The notes beneath the pieces are model-generated. The model was not told where the DNA came from and ran no database searches. It saw only the letters and a program-made list of their open reading frames with translations. From Rhodobacteraceae bacterium NBU2976 (GTDB lineage Bacteria > Pseudomonadota > Alphaproteobacteria > Rhodobacterales > Rhodobacteraceae), in NCBI GenBank assembly GCA_023630215.1, contig JALPRQ010000002.1, forward strand, positions 186,001 to 250,000: a stretch of DNA of 64,000 nucleotides, given 5' to 3'. The position numbers and the translations under genes are program-made. This document shows, in pieces, positions 35,993 through 44,194 of this stretch; the stretch's first letter is position 1, and each line of letters opens with the position of its first letter.

Positions 35993-36895
35993 TTAGCCTT
36001 TTACTGCGCCGGCGGCGATGCCCCGGACAAAGAGTTTTCCAGAGATGAAGTACACAACCAACGGCACCAGACCCGTCAGGATCGTTGCGGCCATATTGAC
36101 GTTATATTCCTTCGTCCCCTGCACGGAGTTCACGATGTTGTTCAACTGCACGGTCATCGGATAATTCTCGGCTTTGGTGTAGATCACACCAAACAGGAAG
36201 TCGTTCCAGATACCGGTCACCTGCAAGATGATCGCCACAACGAAAATTGGCAGGGACATAGGGACCATGATCTTGAAATAGATCCCCCAGAAGCCTGCGC
36301 CATCAACGCGTGCCGCTTTGAACAATTCCTCGGGAACCGAGGTAAAATAATTCCTGAACAACAGGGTCAGAATGGGCATACCGAAGATCGAGTGCACCAT
36401 AACCAGACCGGTGAGTTTGGTATAGAGTCCCAGCTCGCGTAGAATGATCACGATTGGGTAAATCATCACCTGATAGGGAATGAACGCCCCGAAAATCAGA
36501 ATGGTGAAGAAAATGTTTGACCAGCGGAATGGCCAATTTGCAAGTGCATACCCATTGACCGATGCGATCAGGATCGAAATCACCACCGACGGCACCAGGA
36601 TTTGGAACGAGTTCCAGAACCCTCGGCTAAGGCCGTCACAGTTCAGGCCGGTACAGGCGCTGGACCAGGCTTTGACCCAGGCCTCGAAGTCAGGTCCAAT
36701 GGGCAGTTCGAAGGCGTTTCCGCCGCGGATCTGATCCATGTCCTTCAACGAGGTGATGATCATGATATAGAGCGGCAACAGGTAGTAGGCGGACACAATA
36801 GCCAGCGTGCCATAGATAAAGATGTTGCGCCCCGAGAAGATCGGTTTTGGCTTCGGACCGTGCGGACCGTCGAAGTTTACAGTTGCATCAGTCAT
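35993..36895 (-). CDS. Carbohydrate ABC transporter permease (MalG type)
   Basis: A 300-residue inner-membrane permease with six transmembrane segments. The EAA loop is present as PEELFKAARVDGAGFWGIYFKIMVPMS, written here as a position note around residues 195-220, and contacts the ATPase. The start at 36895 has AGGAGAC and overlaps the end of the upstream permease gene by eight bases. Confidence 0.93.
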   Translation of the reverse strand: MTDATVNFDGPHGPKPKPIFSGRNIFIYGTLAIVSAYYLLPLYIMIITSLKDMDQIRGGNAFELPIGPDFEAWVKAWSSACTGLNCDGLSRGFWNSFQILVPSVVISILIASVNGYALANWPFRWSNIFFTILIFGAFIPYQVMIYPIVIILRELGLYTKLTGLVMVHSIFGMPILTLLFRNYFTSVPEELFKAARVDGAGFWGIYFKIMVPMSLPIFVVAIILQVTGIWNDFLFGVIYTKAENYPMTVQLNNIVNSVQGTKEYNVNMAATILTGLVPLVVYFISGKLFVRGIAAGAVKG

Positions 36896-38276
36896 TTTGT
36901 CTCCTGCCTCCAAACTCGAGATAGGCCCACGGGATGATAATCACCAGAACAGCCAGCAGCATTACGGTAGACGCTGCGAAACCTTGACCAAGGTTCTGCG
37001 CGCCGAACATGTAGTCATAGACGTATTTGGCCGGAACCTCGGACGAGATCCCCGGGCCACCATTGGTCTGCGCAACGACAAGGTCATACACACGCACAAT
37101 ACCCGATGCGATCAACACCAGCGTGGTGATGAACACAGGGCGCATCATCGGGATGACGATTTTGAGGTAGGTTTTCCACATCGGGATGCCATCCACGCGG
37201 GCAGCTTTCCAGATGTCCTCGTCGATGCCACGAAGACCCGCCAACATCAGACACATGATCAGACCGGTTCCCTGCCACAAACCCGCGATCAGAATGCCGA
37301 AGATAACAATATCCGGGTTGTAAAGCGGATCGAAGGTGAAGCTTTCGAAGCCCAGATCACGGACGATCTTCTGAATCCCGAACTCGGGGTTCAAAATCCA
37401 TTGCCACACCAGACCAGTCACGATGAAGCTCAGCGCGAACGGGTAGAGCAGGATCGTGCGGAATGTATTTTCAAAACGGATTTTCTGATCCAGCAGAGCC
37501 GCCAGAATAAACCCGATCAGCAGGGACAGGATCATCGAGCAGACGCCATAGATCGCGAGGTTCTTGATCGAAATGATCCAGCGGCTGGTATCCCACAGAC
37601 GTTCATACTGATCCAGACCAACAAAGTTGGCCTTTGGCAAAAGTCCAGATTTGGTAAAGGAATAGAAGATCGTCCAGATGGTACATCCCACAAACACGCC
37701 CAGCGCGGTCATGATCATTGGAACCGCCGCAATCTTGGCAACGATGTTCTGTGCGATGATTTTTTCGATTTTGCCTGCCGGCTCATCTTCTTCGCGGGTC
37801 TGCGCGATGACAACCACGGCCGCGGTAAAGATCGCGAAGATTGCAGCGGTTTGCAGCCCAAGAATATTCCCGAACGCAAACAACCCTGTCACAAGCAGCA
37901 GTAGGCCATGTCCGACATAGTTGGCAAACCGCAGTAACAGCGAGCTTTCGCCAAATTCAAATTCAATATCCAGATCCGCAAACGCATCGCTGAAATCCCA
38001 CAGGACAAAACACAGCAATGCCGCGATCGCCCAGCCAATGATATAGCCACTATACCCTTTTTGCGCGGTGCCTTTGGAATTCATGCCTGCGCGGCTCAAC
38101 AGATAGACACACACCGCCATCAGCGCGATGAATAGCCACGGCAGCCCTTCTATCATCCAAGGGGTCAGGTCGAATTTCTTGATCGCCCATTTCCCCAAGC
38201 CCAGACCAATCGCGATCTTGGACACAAGCGCCAGGACCAGCGAATATATAAATAGGCTTTCGAGTTCTTTTTTCAC
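36888..38276 (-). CDS. Carbohydrate ABC transporter permease with N-terminal membrane extension (MalF type)
   Basis: A 462-residue permease. The last ~290 residues are an ordinary sugar permease, with the EAA loop in IDEDIWKAARVDGIPMWKTY. The first ~165 residues add four to five further transmembrane segments (for example SLVLALVSKIAIGLGLG, LPWLFIALMAVCVYLL and TGLFAFGNILGLQ), ending in a charged linker TREEDEPAGKIEK. Most sugar permeases of this family are ~300 residues, so the extension is a notable addition reminiscent of the larger MalF subunit. Confidence 0.92.
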   Translation of the reverse strand: MKKELESLFIYSLVLALVSKIAIGLGLGKWAIKKFDLTPWMIEGLPWLFIALMAVCVYLLSRAGMNSKGTAQKGYSGYIIGWAIAALLCFVLWDFSDAFADLDIEFEFGESSLLLRFANYVGHGLLLLVTGLFAFGNILGLQTAAIFAIFTAAVVVIAQTREEDEPAGKIEKIIAQNIVAKIAAVPMIMTALGVFVGCTIWTIFYSFTKSGLLPKANFVGLDQYERLWDTSRWIISIKNLAIYGVCSMILSLLIGFILAALLDQKIRFENTFRTILLYPFALSFIVTGLVWQWILNPEFGIQKIVRDLGFESFTFDPLYNPDIVIFGILIAGLWQGTGLIMCLMLAGLRGIDEDIWKAARVDGIPMWKTYLKIVIPMMRPVFITTLVLIASGIVRVYDLVVAQTNGGPGISSEVPAKYVYDYMFGAQNLGQGFAASTVMLLAVLVIIIPWAYLEFGGRRQND

Positions 38277-38361
38277 GCGACTGTCACTCCTTGATAACTG
38301 GCACTATGCCCTTTTGTGCAACGGGATTGCACAAGTTCGCGTAGACGGATTTTAAGTTAGG

Positions 38362-38395
38362 AAAAAACTGTCGGCCCGGAAGTTCGGGCCGACAG
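38362..38395 (-). terminator. Intergenic terminator between binding protein and permease genes
   Basis: A perfect 11-bp stem CTGTCGGCCCG with CGGGCCGACAG (38395-38385 with 38378-38368 on the minus strand), followed by six T (38367-38362). It lies just after the binding-protein gene and before the permease gene in the same operon. Such partial terminators raise the ratio of binding protein to membrane components. Confidence 0.85.
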
Positions 38396-38412
38396 CTATT
38401 AATCGCTATTGC

Positions 38413-39639
38413 TTATTCAGCAACTTCGATGATCGCAGCGTAACGCTCCTGAGCGTCCTCGGCAGAAATGCTGGTGTCGTTCCAGAATTCAACCATCAGG
38501 TCGTTCAGCTGGTTGGAGGTATCCTGCGTCAGCAGCTGGTTGCCATCCGGAAGGATGTTGCCAGAAGCCAGGATTTCCAGACCTTTCTTCATGCAGTCGT
38601 TAGCGGCTGCAAGATCGACGTCACCACGTACCGGCAGCGAACCTTTTTTCAGGTTGAAGTTCACCTGAACTTCCGGCGACAGCATCAGGGATGCCAGACG
38701 CAGCTGAGCCGCAGTGATTTCTTCGTCATCAACAACCGGGAAGTAGAACGCGTCACCACCAGTGGAGATGATTTCGTTTACACCCAGACCCGGCAAGCAC
38801 GAATAGTCTTCGCCAGCAACCTGGTTAGCTACCTGGAATTCACCCTGTGCCCAGTCACCCATGATCTGACCGCCGGCCTGGCCGGTGATCACCATGTTGG
38901 TGGCCTGGTTCCAGTCCTGAACGTTCGAACCAGCGGACATAGAGCGTGCGTCGGCAAATGCCTGGAACACTGCCAGAGCTTCCGGCGAACGAACAGCATC
39001 AGCGTCTTTGTCACGGTTGATACGCAGCCACAGATCCTGACCGCCGATGGCAACCATGATCACGCCAAAGGCACCCGAGGTCTGCCAAGACTGCTGACCC
39101 ATGGCCAACGGAATCTTGCCTGCAGCTTCCAATGCCGGAGCAGCAGCAACGAATTCGTCCCAGTTTGTCGGAACGGCTTCACCAGCGTCAGCATAAGCCT
39201 GATGGCTCAGCCAGATCCACTGCCACGAGTGGATGTTCACCGGAACGCAGTATACGCGGCCGTCAACTGTGCAGCTGTCCAGCAACGAAACCGGATGCAC
39301 AATGTCACGCCAGCCTTCAGCTTCGGCCAGGTCAGTCAGGTCCAGAAGCAGACCAGCTTCGATCAGCTCTTCAGCCTGACGGCCGTGGTTCAGCTGGGTA
39401 GCGCCCATCGGGTCACCACCGATGATGCGGCTGATGATGATCGGGCGTGCAACACCACCGGAACCGGCGATTGCGCCGTCGACCCAAGTGTCGCCACCTG
39501 CGTTGAAAGCTTTCGCGAATTCTGCAACAGCGGCGGCTTCACCACCGGAAGTCCACCAGTGAGTTACTTCGAGTTCGGTCGCGCCTACCGGCAGAGCGAC
39601 GGAGGTCGCAAGAGCCGCAAGCAGAGAACGAGTTTTCAT
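38413..39639 (-). CDS. Carbohydrate ABC transporter substrate-binding protein
   Basis: A 408-residue periplasmic protein of the extracellular solute-binding family 1. The signal peptide is about residues 1-20 (ending VALPVGA) and the mature protein begins TELEVTHWWTSGGEAAAV. The ligand-site segments ITGQAGGQIMGDWAQGEF and FYFPVV are typical of sugar-binding members. It is the first gene of the long minus-strand operon and is divergent from the LacI regulator. The ligand is probably an oligosaccharide from hemicellulose-like glycans, inferred from the downstream enzymes. Confidence 0.94.
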   Translation of the reverse strand: MKTRSLLAALATSVALPVGATELEVTHWWTSGGEAAAVAEFAKAFNAGGDTWVDGAIAGSGGVARPIIISRIIGGDPMGATQLNHGRQAEELIEAGLLLDLTDLAEAEGWRDIVHPVSLLDSCTVDGRVYCVPVNIHSWQWIWLSHQAYADAGEAVPTNWDEFVAAAPALEAAGKIPLAMGQQSWQTSGAFGVIMVAIGGQDLWLRINRDKDADAVRSPEALAVFQAFADARSMSAGSNVQDWNQATNMVITGQAGGQIMGDWAQGEFQVANQVAGEDYSCLPGLGVNEIISTGGDAFYFPVVDDEEITAAQLRLASLMLSPEVQVNFNLKKGSLPVRGDVDLAAANDCMKKGLEILASGNILPDGNQLLTQDTSNQLNDLMVEFWNDTSISAEDAQERYAAIIEVAE

Positions 39640-39670
39640 GTTTTAGATCCTCCCATCTAAATCGTTGTAG

Positions 39671-39701
39671 TTCTGAAACCCTAAATTCCGGAATTTCAGA
39701 A
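39671..39701. promoter_or_regulatory. Nested palindromes upstream of the binding-protein gene
   Basis: AAATTCCGGAATTT (39683-39696) is a perfect 14-base palindrome with a central CG, and TTCTGAAA (39671-39678) with TTTCAGAA (39694-39701) forms a second, overlapping dyad. It lies 32-62 bases before the binding-protein ATG, a good place for a repressor operator, probably for the LacI-family regulator. Confidence 0.45.
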
Positions 39702-39913
39702 AGCAACCACTTAATAAAAGGAGGCGGTAAACTTTTTAACCTCCCGGCTTTTTTGACTTTATGGACAAAAACAGCCGCAGCAGAAAAGGCGGTGTTCGTT
39801 AAAGAAAAACCGATATATTTCAGGGTATTCAATCGCTTAATAAAGGTAATATTAGCTAATAGTTCCCCGATTCACCCCCTTTAACACAGGGAATCCTACG
39901 AATTCTCATGCCG

Positions 39914-39927
39914 TGCATACGAATGCA
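39914..39927. promoter_or_regulatory. LacI-type operator candidate 1
   Basis: TGCATACGAATGCA has matching five-base arms and a central CG, with one central mismatch pair. A central CG dyad of this size is the usual LacI/GalR operator form. It lies 47 bases (centre to centre) from candidate 2. Confidence 0.35.
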
Positions 39928-39960
39928 TAAGGGCAAATAGCGGCGGGGGCGGAAAAATTA

Positions 39961-39974
39961 CTGTAACGTTTCAG
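39961..39974. promoter_or_regulatory. LacI-type operator candidate 2
   Basis: CTGTAACGTTTCAG is symmetric except at one position pair and has the AACGTT core common in LacI/GalR-family operators. It lies 69 bases before the LacI ATG, suggesting autoregulation together with control of the divergent glycan operon. Confidence 0.5.
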
Positions 39975-40042
39975 TTGAATCTTTGAATTACAGCCGGTTC
40001 GTGCCACTCTCGGTGGCTACGACGCGATTCGGCACGAAGGCT

Positions 40043-41107
40043 ATGGCACCTGACACGATAACACAATCCAGCAAGCACAACGTGGGCGCTCAAAAACGCC
40101 CCACGCTGAAGGACATTGCCTATATGACAGGATTGGGGGTGACCACGGTTTCGCGCGCACTAAAAGATGCCCCCGACATTGGCGAGGCCACGAAAGAGCG
40201 TGTGCGGTTGGTTGCGAAACAAATCGGATATCGCCCCAATCGCGCGGGCGTCCGTCTGCGAACCGGCAAGACCAACGTGATCTCGTTGGTTGTCACAACC
40301 GAGGTTGGCGCCTTGGGTTACACGACCCCATTCATCGCCGGGATCACGGAAAACCTGCGCGATTCAAACTATCACTTGGTGGTAACTCCGTATCACATGG
40401 ATCAGGATGCCATGGACCCGATCCGCTATATCGTGGAAACCGGTGCCGCCGATGGCATTATCATTTCGCGCATCATGCCCCAAGATCCGCGCGTCAAATA
40501 TCTTGCAGAACATAATTTTCCCTTTGCAACGCATGGCCGGACCGAGTTGCCAATCGATCACGCGTTTGTCGATTTTGATAATGAGGCATTCGCCAGACGT
40601 TCAGTGCAACTGTTGGCAGAACGGGGATGTGAAAGCATTGCCCTGATCGGTCCGCCAGACATATTTACTTTCTCCCATCATCTGACCACCGGTTTCACAG
40701 GCGAGATGCAAAGACGGGACTTGTTGGAGATCCCAATTCATAATGTCAGCATCGATTCCCCTTTCGAGGCGATGCAAGCTGAAATTGAACGGGTCCTGCG
40801 TTCGCGTCATCCGTTTGACGGTATTGTTTGTGCTAGCGCCAACTCTGCATTGGCGGCCACAGCTGCGATAGAGGCTGTTGGGTTGACGATTGGCAAAGAT
40901 GTCGAAATTGCCGCGAAGGAAAGCTTCGACCTGTTGAATCACATCCGCCCCGGTTACATCGTAATCCGCGAAGATTTCTATGCTGCGGGTCAGAAACTGG
41001 TGGATATGGTTATGCGCCAGATCGCCGGCGAATCCCCCGAGAAATTGAAATTGCTGCAAATCCCCCAAGGCCCGAATGACGAGCCGCAAATGATCCCGGT
41101 CGAGTGA
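40043..41107 (+). CDS. LacI-family transcriptional regulator
   Basis: A 354-residue repressor. The helix-turn-helix with hinge is at about residues 20-75 (LKDIAYMTGLGVTTVSRAL, then KQIGYRPNRAGVRLRTGKT). The periplasmic-binding-protein-like effector domain runs to the end, with NVISLVVTTEVG at its start and GFTGEMQRR and FDGIVCASANSA inside. I start at the ATG at 40043; the frame is open 60 bases upstream without a good ribosome-binding site. It is divergent from the glycan ABC operon and upstream of the lactonase gene, so it may control both. Confidence 0.92.
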   Translation: MAPDTITQSSKHNVGAQKRPTLKDIAYMTGLGVTTVSRALKDAPDIGEATKERVRLVAKQIGYRPNRAGVRLRTGKTNVISLVVTTEVGALGYTTPFIAGITENLRDSNYHLVVTPYHMDQDAMDPIRYIVETGAADGIIISRIMPQDPRVKYLAEHNFPFATHGRTELPIDHAFVDFDNEAFARRSVQLLAERGCESIALIGPPDIFTFSHHLTTGFTGEMQRRDLLEIPIHNVSIDSPFEAMQAEIERVLRSRHPFDGIVCASANSALAATAAIEAVGLTIGKDVEIAAKESFDLLNHIRPGYIVIREDFYAAGQKLVDMVMRQIAGESPEKLKLLQIPQGPNDEPQMIPVE

Positions 41108-41193
41108 CAGTTTTTGTGCAAAAACCTCATTAGTTGCTTTGATCCGCTACCTTGGCAGGTTAAGGTATTTCAGAACTATTGGGGGAAGAATCC

Positions 41194-42102
41194 TTGGCAG
41201 ATTACGAGATTATCGACGCCCGTTTTCGGGAATGTATTCTGGGCAATGCTGCGGTTGAGAAAATCGCTGATGGATGCCGCTGGGCCGAAGGGCCCGTCTG
41301 GTTTGGTGATAGCAATACCCTGATCTGGAGCGATATTCCCAATAACCGAATGTTGCGTTGGCATTGGAATGGGCGCGTGGATACCTATCGCTCGGACTCA
41401 TTGAACTCCAACGGAAATACGCGGGATCGTGAGGGACGGCTTGTATCTTGCTTGCACGGTGCGCGCGCCGTGGTCCGCACCGAGCCAGACGGTAAGATCA
41501 CCACAATTGCCGATAGCTATCAGGGTAAGAATCTGAACTCTCCCAACGATGTTGTGGTGAAATCAGACGGGTCGATCTGGTTCACGGATCCGCCATACGG
41601 GATCATGTCGGATTACGAAGGGTTCAAATCGCCACAGGAACAGGACGGATGCTATGTGTACCGGGTTTCGCCGGACCTCACTGATATTTCGGTCGTGTGC
41701 GATGATTTCGTGAAACCGAACGGATTGGCGTTTAACCCTGATGAAAGCAAGTTTTACGTCGCGGACTCCGCGCGCTCGCATGATCCGAACGCGCCTCATC
41801 ATATTCGTGTGTTCGATGTGAACGCAGACGGCAAGACGCTGTCGAACGGCAAGGTGTTTGCGGAAATCGAACCCGGAATTCCAGACGGGTTCCGGTTTGA
41901 CACGGATGGGCGGTTGTGGACCAGTGCCAAGGACGGCATTCACTGCTACCTGCCTGATGGAACCTTGATCGGGAAAATCCTGATCCCCGAAACCGTCGCC
42001 AACCTGACTTTTGGCGGACCGAAGAAAAACCGCATGTTCATTACTGCGACCAGCTCGGTCTATTCTGTTTATCTCGCCATCAATGGCGCTCAACATCCCT
42101 GA
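41194..42102 (+). CDS. SMP-30/gluconolactonase-family sugar lactonase
   Basis: A 302-residue six-blade propeller lactonase that opens aldonolactones with a divalent metal. The metal site is visible in GCRWAEGPVWFG (Glu), LNSPNDVVVKSDGSIWFTDPPYG (Asn, Asp) and the late IPDGFRFDTDGRLW (Asp). I start at the TTG at 41194, which has GGGGGAAGAA seven bases before it; a TTG at 41179 would overlap that site. It is followed by a FAH-family dehydratase gene, so the lactone is probably a pentonolactone (xylono- or arabinono-1,4-lactone). Confidence 0.9.
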   Translation: MADYEIIDARFRECILGNAAVEKIADGCRWAEGPVWFGDSNTLIWSDIPNNRMLRWHWNGRVDTYRSDSLNSNGNTRDREGRLVSCLHGARAVVRTEPDGKITTIADSYQGKNLNSPNDVVVKSDGSIWFTDPPYGIMSDYEGFKSPQEQDGCYVYRVSPDLTDISVVCDDFVKPNGLAFNPDESKFYVADSARSHDPNAPHHIRVFDVNADGKTLSNGKVFAEIEPGIPDGFRFDTDGRLWTSAKDGIHCYLPDGTLIGKILIPETVANLTFGGPKKNRMFITATSSVYSVYLAINGAQHP

Positions 42103-42109
42103 GGACCCT

Positions 42110-43285
42110 ATGTTTCCCAAACTGACTGTCGAAAATTCTCTGCCCGATGATAGCAATGCGATTCTTGTCGGACGTGTTTGGCTCCCCGAGGCAAAAGGCC
42201 CTGCGGTTGTTGCGCTGCGCGATGGCGATCTGTTTGATCTGTCCGAAAATGTCGCCACCATGACTGATCTAATGAACGCCGATGATCCGTTGGCGGTTGT
42301 CAATTATTCAGGTGGGAACAAGGTGGGATCGGTCGAGTCTGTGCTGGCCAATACCCATCCCGATACCCGTGACGAGGGTAAACCATGGCTGCTCTCTCCC
42401 ATCGACCTTGCCACGATCAAGGCCAGTGGCGTGACATTCGCCGCCTCCCTGCTGGAGCGCGTGATCGAAGAACAGGCCAAGGGGGATCCGGCGGCTGCGC
42501 AGAATATCCGCGACACGATCGGAGCCGAGATCGGCGCAAACCTGTCAGACATCGTGCCGGGTTCAGACGATGCAATGAAAGTCAAACAGGTCCTGATCGA
42601 CCGGGGCCTGTGGTCGCAATATCTGGAAGTCGGGATCGGCCCCTATGCCGAGATTTTCACCAAAGCACCGACCATGGCATCCGTTGGCACAGGGTCCGAG
42701 GTGGGCATCCATCCGGAATCCACCTGGAACAACCCCGAGCCCGAAGTGGTTCTGGTCATTTCCGCCAAGGGCAACATTATCGGTGCAACGCTTGGCAATG
42801 ACGTGAACCTTCGCGATTTCGAGGGGCGTTCCGCATTGCTGCTGGGCAAGGCGAAAGACAACAACGCATCGGCTGCACTTGGCCCGTTCATTCGATTGAT
42901 CGACGATCATTTCACACTCGATTCCATCCGTCAGATGGAACTGAAAATGAGCGTCGAAGGGGCCGAGGATGACTATCTTCTCAAAGACGGCAGCTCGATG
43001 AAATTCATCAGCCGCGATATCGAGGATTTGGCAGGTCAGGCGATTGGTCGAAATCACCAATATCCCGATGGTTTGGTGCTGTATACCGGAACAATGTTTG
43101 CCCCCACTGATGATCGCGACGCCCCGGGCAAAGGGTTTACGCACAAGCTGGGTGACATCGTAACGGTGTCTTCGGCCGAGCTTGGCACGCTCTATAACCG
43201 GGTCAATCACACCACCAAAGCGCCCGAATGGACGTTCGGGGTTACCGCATTGATGAAAAACCTGTCCAAACGTGGGCTGATCTAG
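42110..43285 (+). CDS. FAH-family 2-keto-3-deoxy-aldonate dehydratase (XylX type)
   Basis: A 391-residue fumarylacetoacetate-hydrolase-fold enzyme. The length and the N-terminal domain fit the XylX/KdaD group, which dehydrates 2-keto-3-deoxy-D-xylonate or L-arabinonate to 2-oxoglutarate semialdehyde. The catalytic core has GVGIGPYAEIFTKAP-like metal-site segments and SVGTGSEVGIHPESTWNNPEPEVVL (the metal-binding EVG..P..EPE block, about residues 190-215), then GNDVNLRDFEGRSALLLGKAKD. It starts at 42110 with GAGG upstream, eight bases after the lactonase gene. It pairs functionally with the IlvD-type dehydratase at 44195-45985. Confidence 0.88.
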   Translation: MFPKLTVENSLPDDSNAILVGRVWLPEAKGPAVVALRDGDLFDLSENVATMTDLMNADDPLAVVNYSGGNKVGSVESVLANTHPDTRDEGKPWLLSPIDLATIKASGVTFAASLLERVIEEQAKGDPAAAQNIRDTIGAEIGANLSDIVPGSDDAMKVKQVLIDRGLWSQYLEVGIGPYAEIFTKAPTMASVGTGSEVGIHPESTWNNPEPEVVLVISAKGNIIGATLGNDVNLRDFEGRSALLLGKAKDNNASAALGPFIRLIDDHFTLDSIRQMELKMSVEGAEDDYLLKDGSSMKFISRDIEDLAGQAIGRNHQYPDGLVLYTGTMFAPTDDRDAPGKGFTHKLGDIVTVSSAELGTLYNRVNHTTKAPEWTFGVTALMKNLSKRGLI

Positions 43286-44179
43286 GTGGACGAGTCCGGG
43301 AATCGGGCTGGCATTCTGTTGATGATCGCTGCCATGGCAGTGTTCACCTTGTCTGACACGTTGGCCAAGTGGTTTGTCGAAAGCTATCCCGTCTGGCAGG
43401 TTGTTGGGTTGCGGTCGGTCGCAGCGCTGTTTGTCTTGGGGCTGATCCTGCTTCGACAACGGGGGGCCTTACGTCTCTCATTCGGTGGCCGACCCGGACT
43501 TCAGGCATTGCGGTTGCTTTTCGTTATGGCGGAAATCTGGTGTTTCTTCTGGTCTGTTCGCTTCTTGCCGCTGGGTGACGTGTTCATGTTCTATGCCGCC
43601 TCGCCTTTGTTCCTGACAGCATTTTCCGCCCTGATCCTGCGCGAAAAAGTCGGCCTTCAACGCTGGTCTGCGGTGACTGTCGGCTTGATCGGTGTGATCG
43701 TGGTCTTCCCCCCCAGTTCCGAGGCCGTCACCCTCCCTGCCCTTGTCGCCTTGCTGGGCAGTATGTCACTGGCCATGATGTTGATCCTGACCCGCATGAT
43801 GCGGGAGGCGTCGGGGTTGGACTTGTTGGTGTTGCAAACACTGATTGTAGGCATTGTCGGTATCGGATCGTTCGCCGTCGCGTGGACCCCGCCCACGTTG
43901 ATCGATACGTCTGCGATGTTTGTGATGGGCCTGTTGGCCACCGGCGCGCATTTCATGATGAACAAATCTGTCAGTATTGCACCATCGTCAGTCGTCGCAC
44001 CCTTTCAATATACGTCCATCGTGTGGGCGTTTATTCTGGGCTATCTGGTCTGGTCGGATGTGCCATCCTGGCGCGATATTTTCGGTGTCGCGATCATCGT
44101 CGCCGCCGGTCTGTTCGTTCTTTATCGCGAATGGCGGTTAGGTGTTAACCGCAAACGGATCGCCCGCACCACCGAGTGA
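43286..44179 (+). CDS. EamA/DMT-family membrane transporter
   Basis: A 297-residue protein with ten transmembrane segments in two EamA repeats. The first repeat begins ILLMIAAMAVFTLSDTLAKW and has VGLRSVAALFVLGLILL; the second begins at the ALLGSMSLAMMLILTRMM segment. The start is GTG directly after the XylX-type stop. Members export metabolites or amino acids; the substrate here could be a pathway intermediate, which is inference from position only. Confidence 0.88.
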   Translation: MDESGNRAGILLMIAAMAVFTLSDTLAKWFVESYPVWQVVGLRSVAALFVLGLILLRQRGALRLSFGGRPGLQALRLLFVMAEIWCFFWSVRFLPLGDVFMFYAASPLFLTAFSALILREKVGLQRWSAVTVGLIGVIVVFPPSSEAVTLPALVALLGSMSLAMMLILTRMMREASGLDLLVLQTLIVGIVGIGSFAVAWTPPTLIDTSAMFVMGLLATGAHFMMNKSVSIAPSSVVAPFQYTSIVWAFILGYLVWSDVPSWRDIFGVAIIVAAGLFVLYREWRLGVNRKRIARTTE

Positions 44180-44190
44180 TGCGGGCGTTT
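44161..44190 (+). terminator. Terminator overlapping the EamA stop codon
   Basis: CGCCCGCA (44161-44168) pairs with TGCGGGCG (44180-44187), followed by TTT and CCC. The EamA stop codon lies in the 11-base loop. It ends the lactonase-XylX-EamA unit a few bases before the convergent dehydratase gene. Confidence 0.65.
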
Positions 44191-44194
44191 CCCT

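Larger units (their letters stand above)
39640..40042. other. 403-base divergent control region
   Basis: This gap separates the binding-protein gene and the LacI gene. It is AT-rich and contains no gene I can support. It holds three dyads listed separately: 39671-39701, 39914-39927 and 39961-39974. I could not place an unambiguous -35/-10 pair for either direction. The ATG of the LacI gene at 40043 has GAAGG just upstream. Confidence 0.6.

Noticed and set aside
39719-39767. Plus-strand terminator in the LacI upstream region
   Set aside because: GGAGG/CCTCC with a later T-run is possible, but the stem is interrupted and no plus-strand gene ends upstream of it.
39539-39832. 97-residue minus-strand frame upstream of and overlapping the binding-protein gene
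   Set aside because: It overlaps the signal-peptide region of the binding-protein gene in another frame and has no domain or convincing start.
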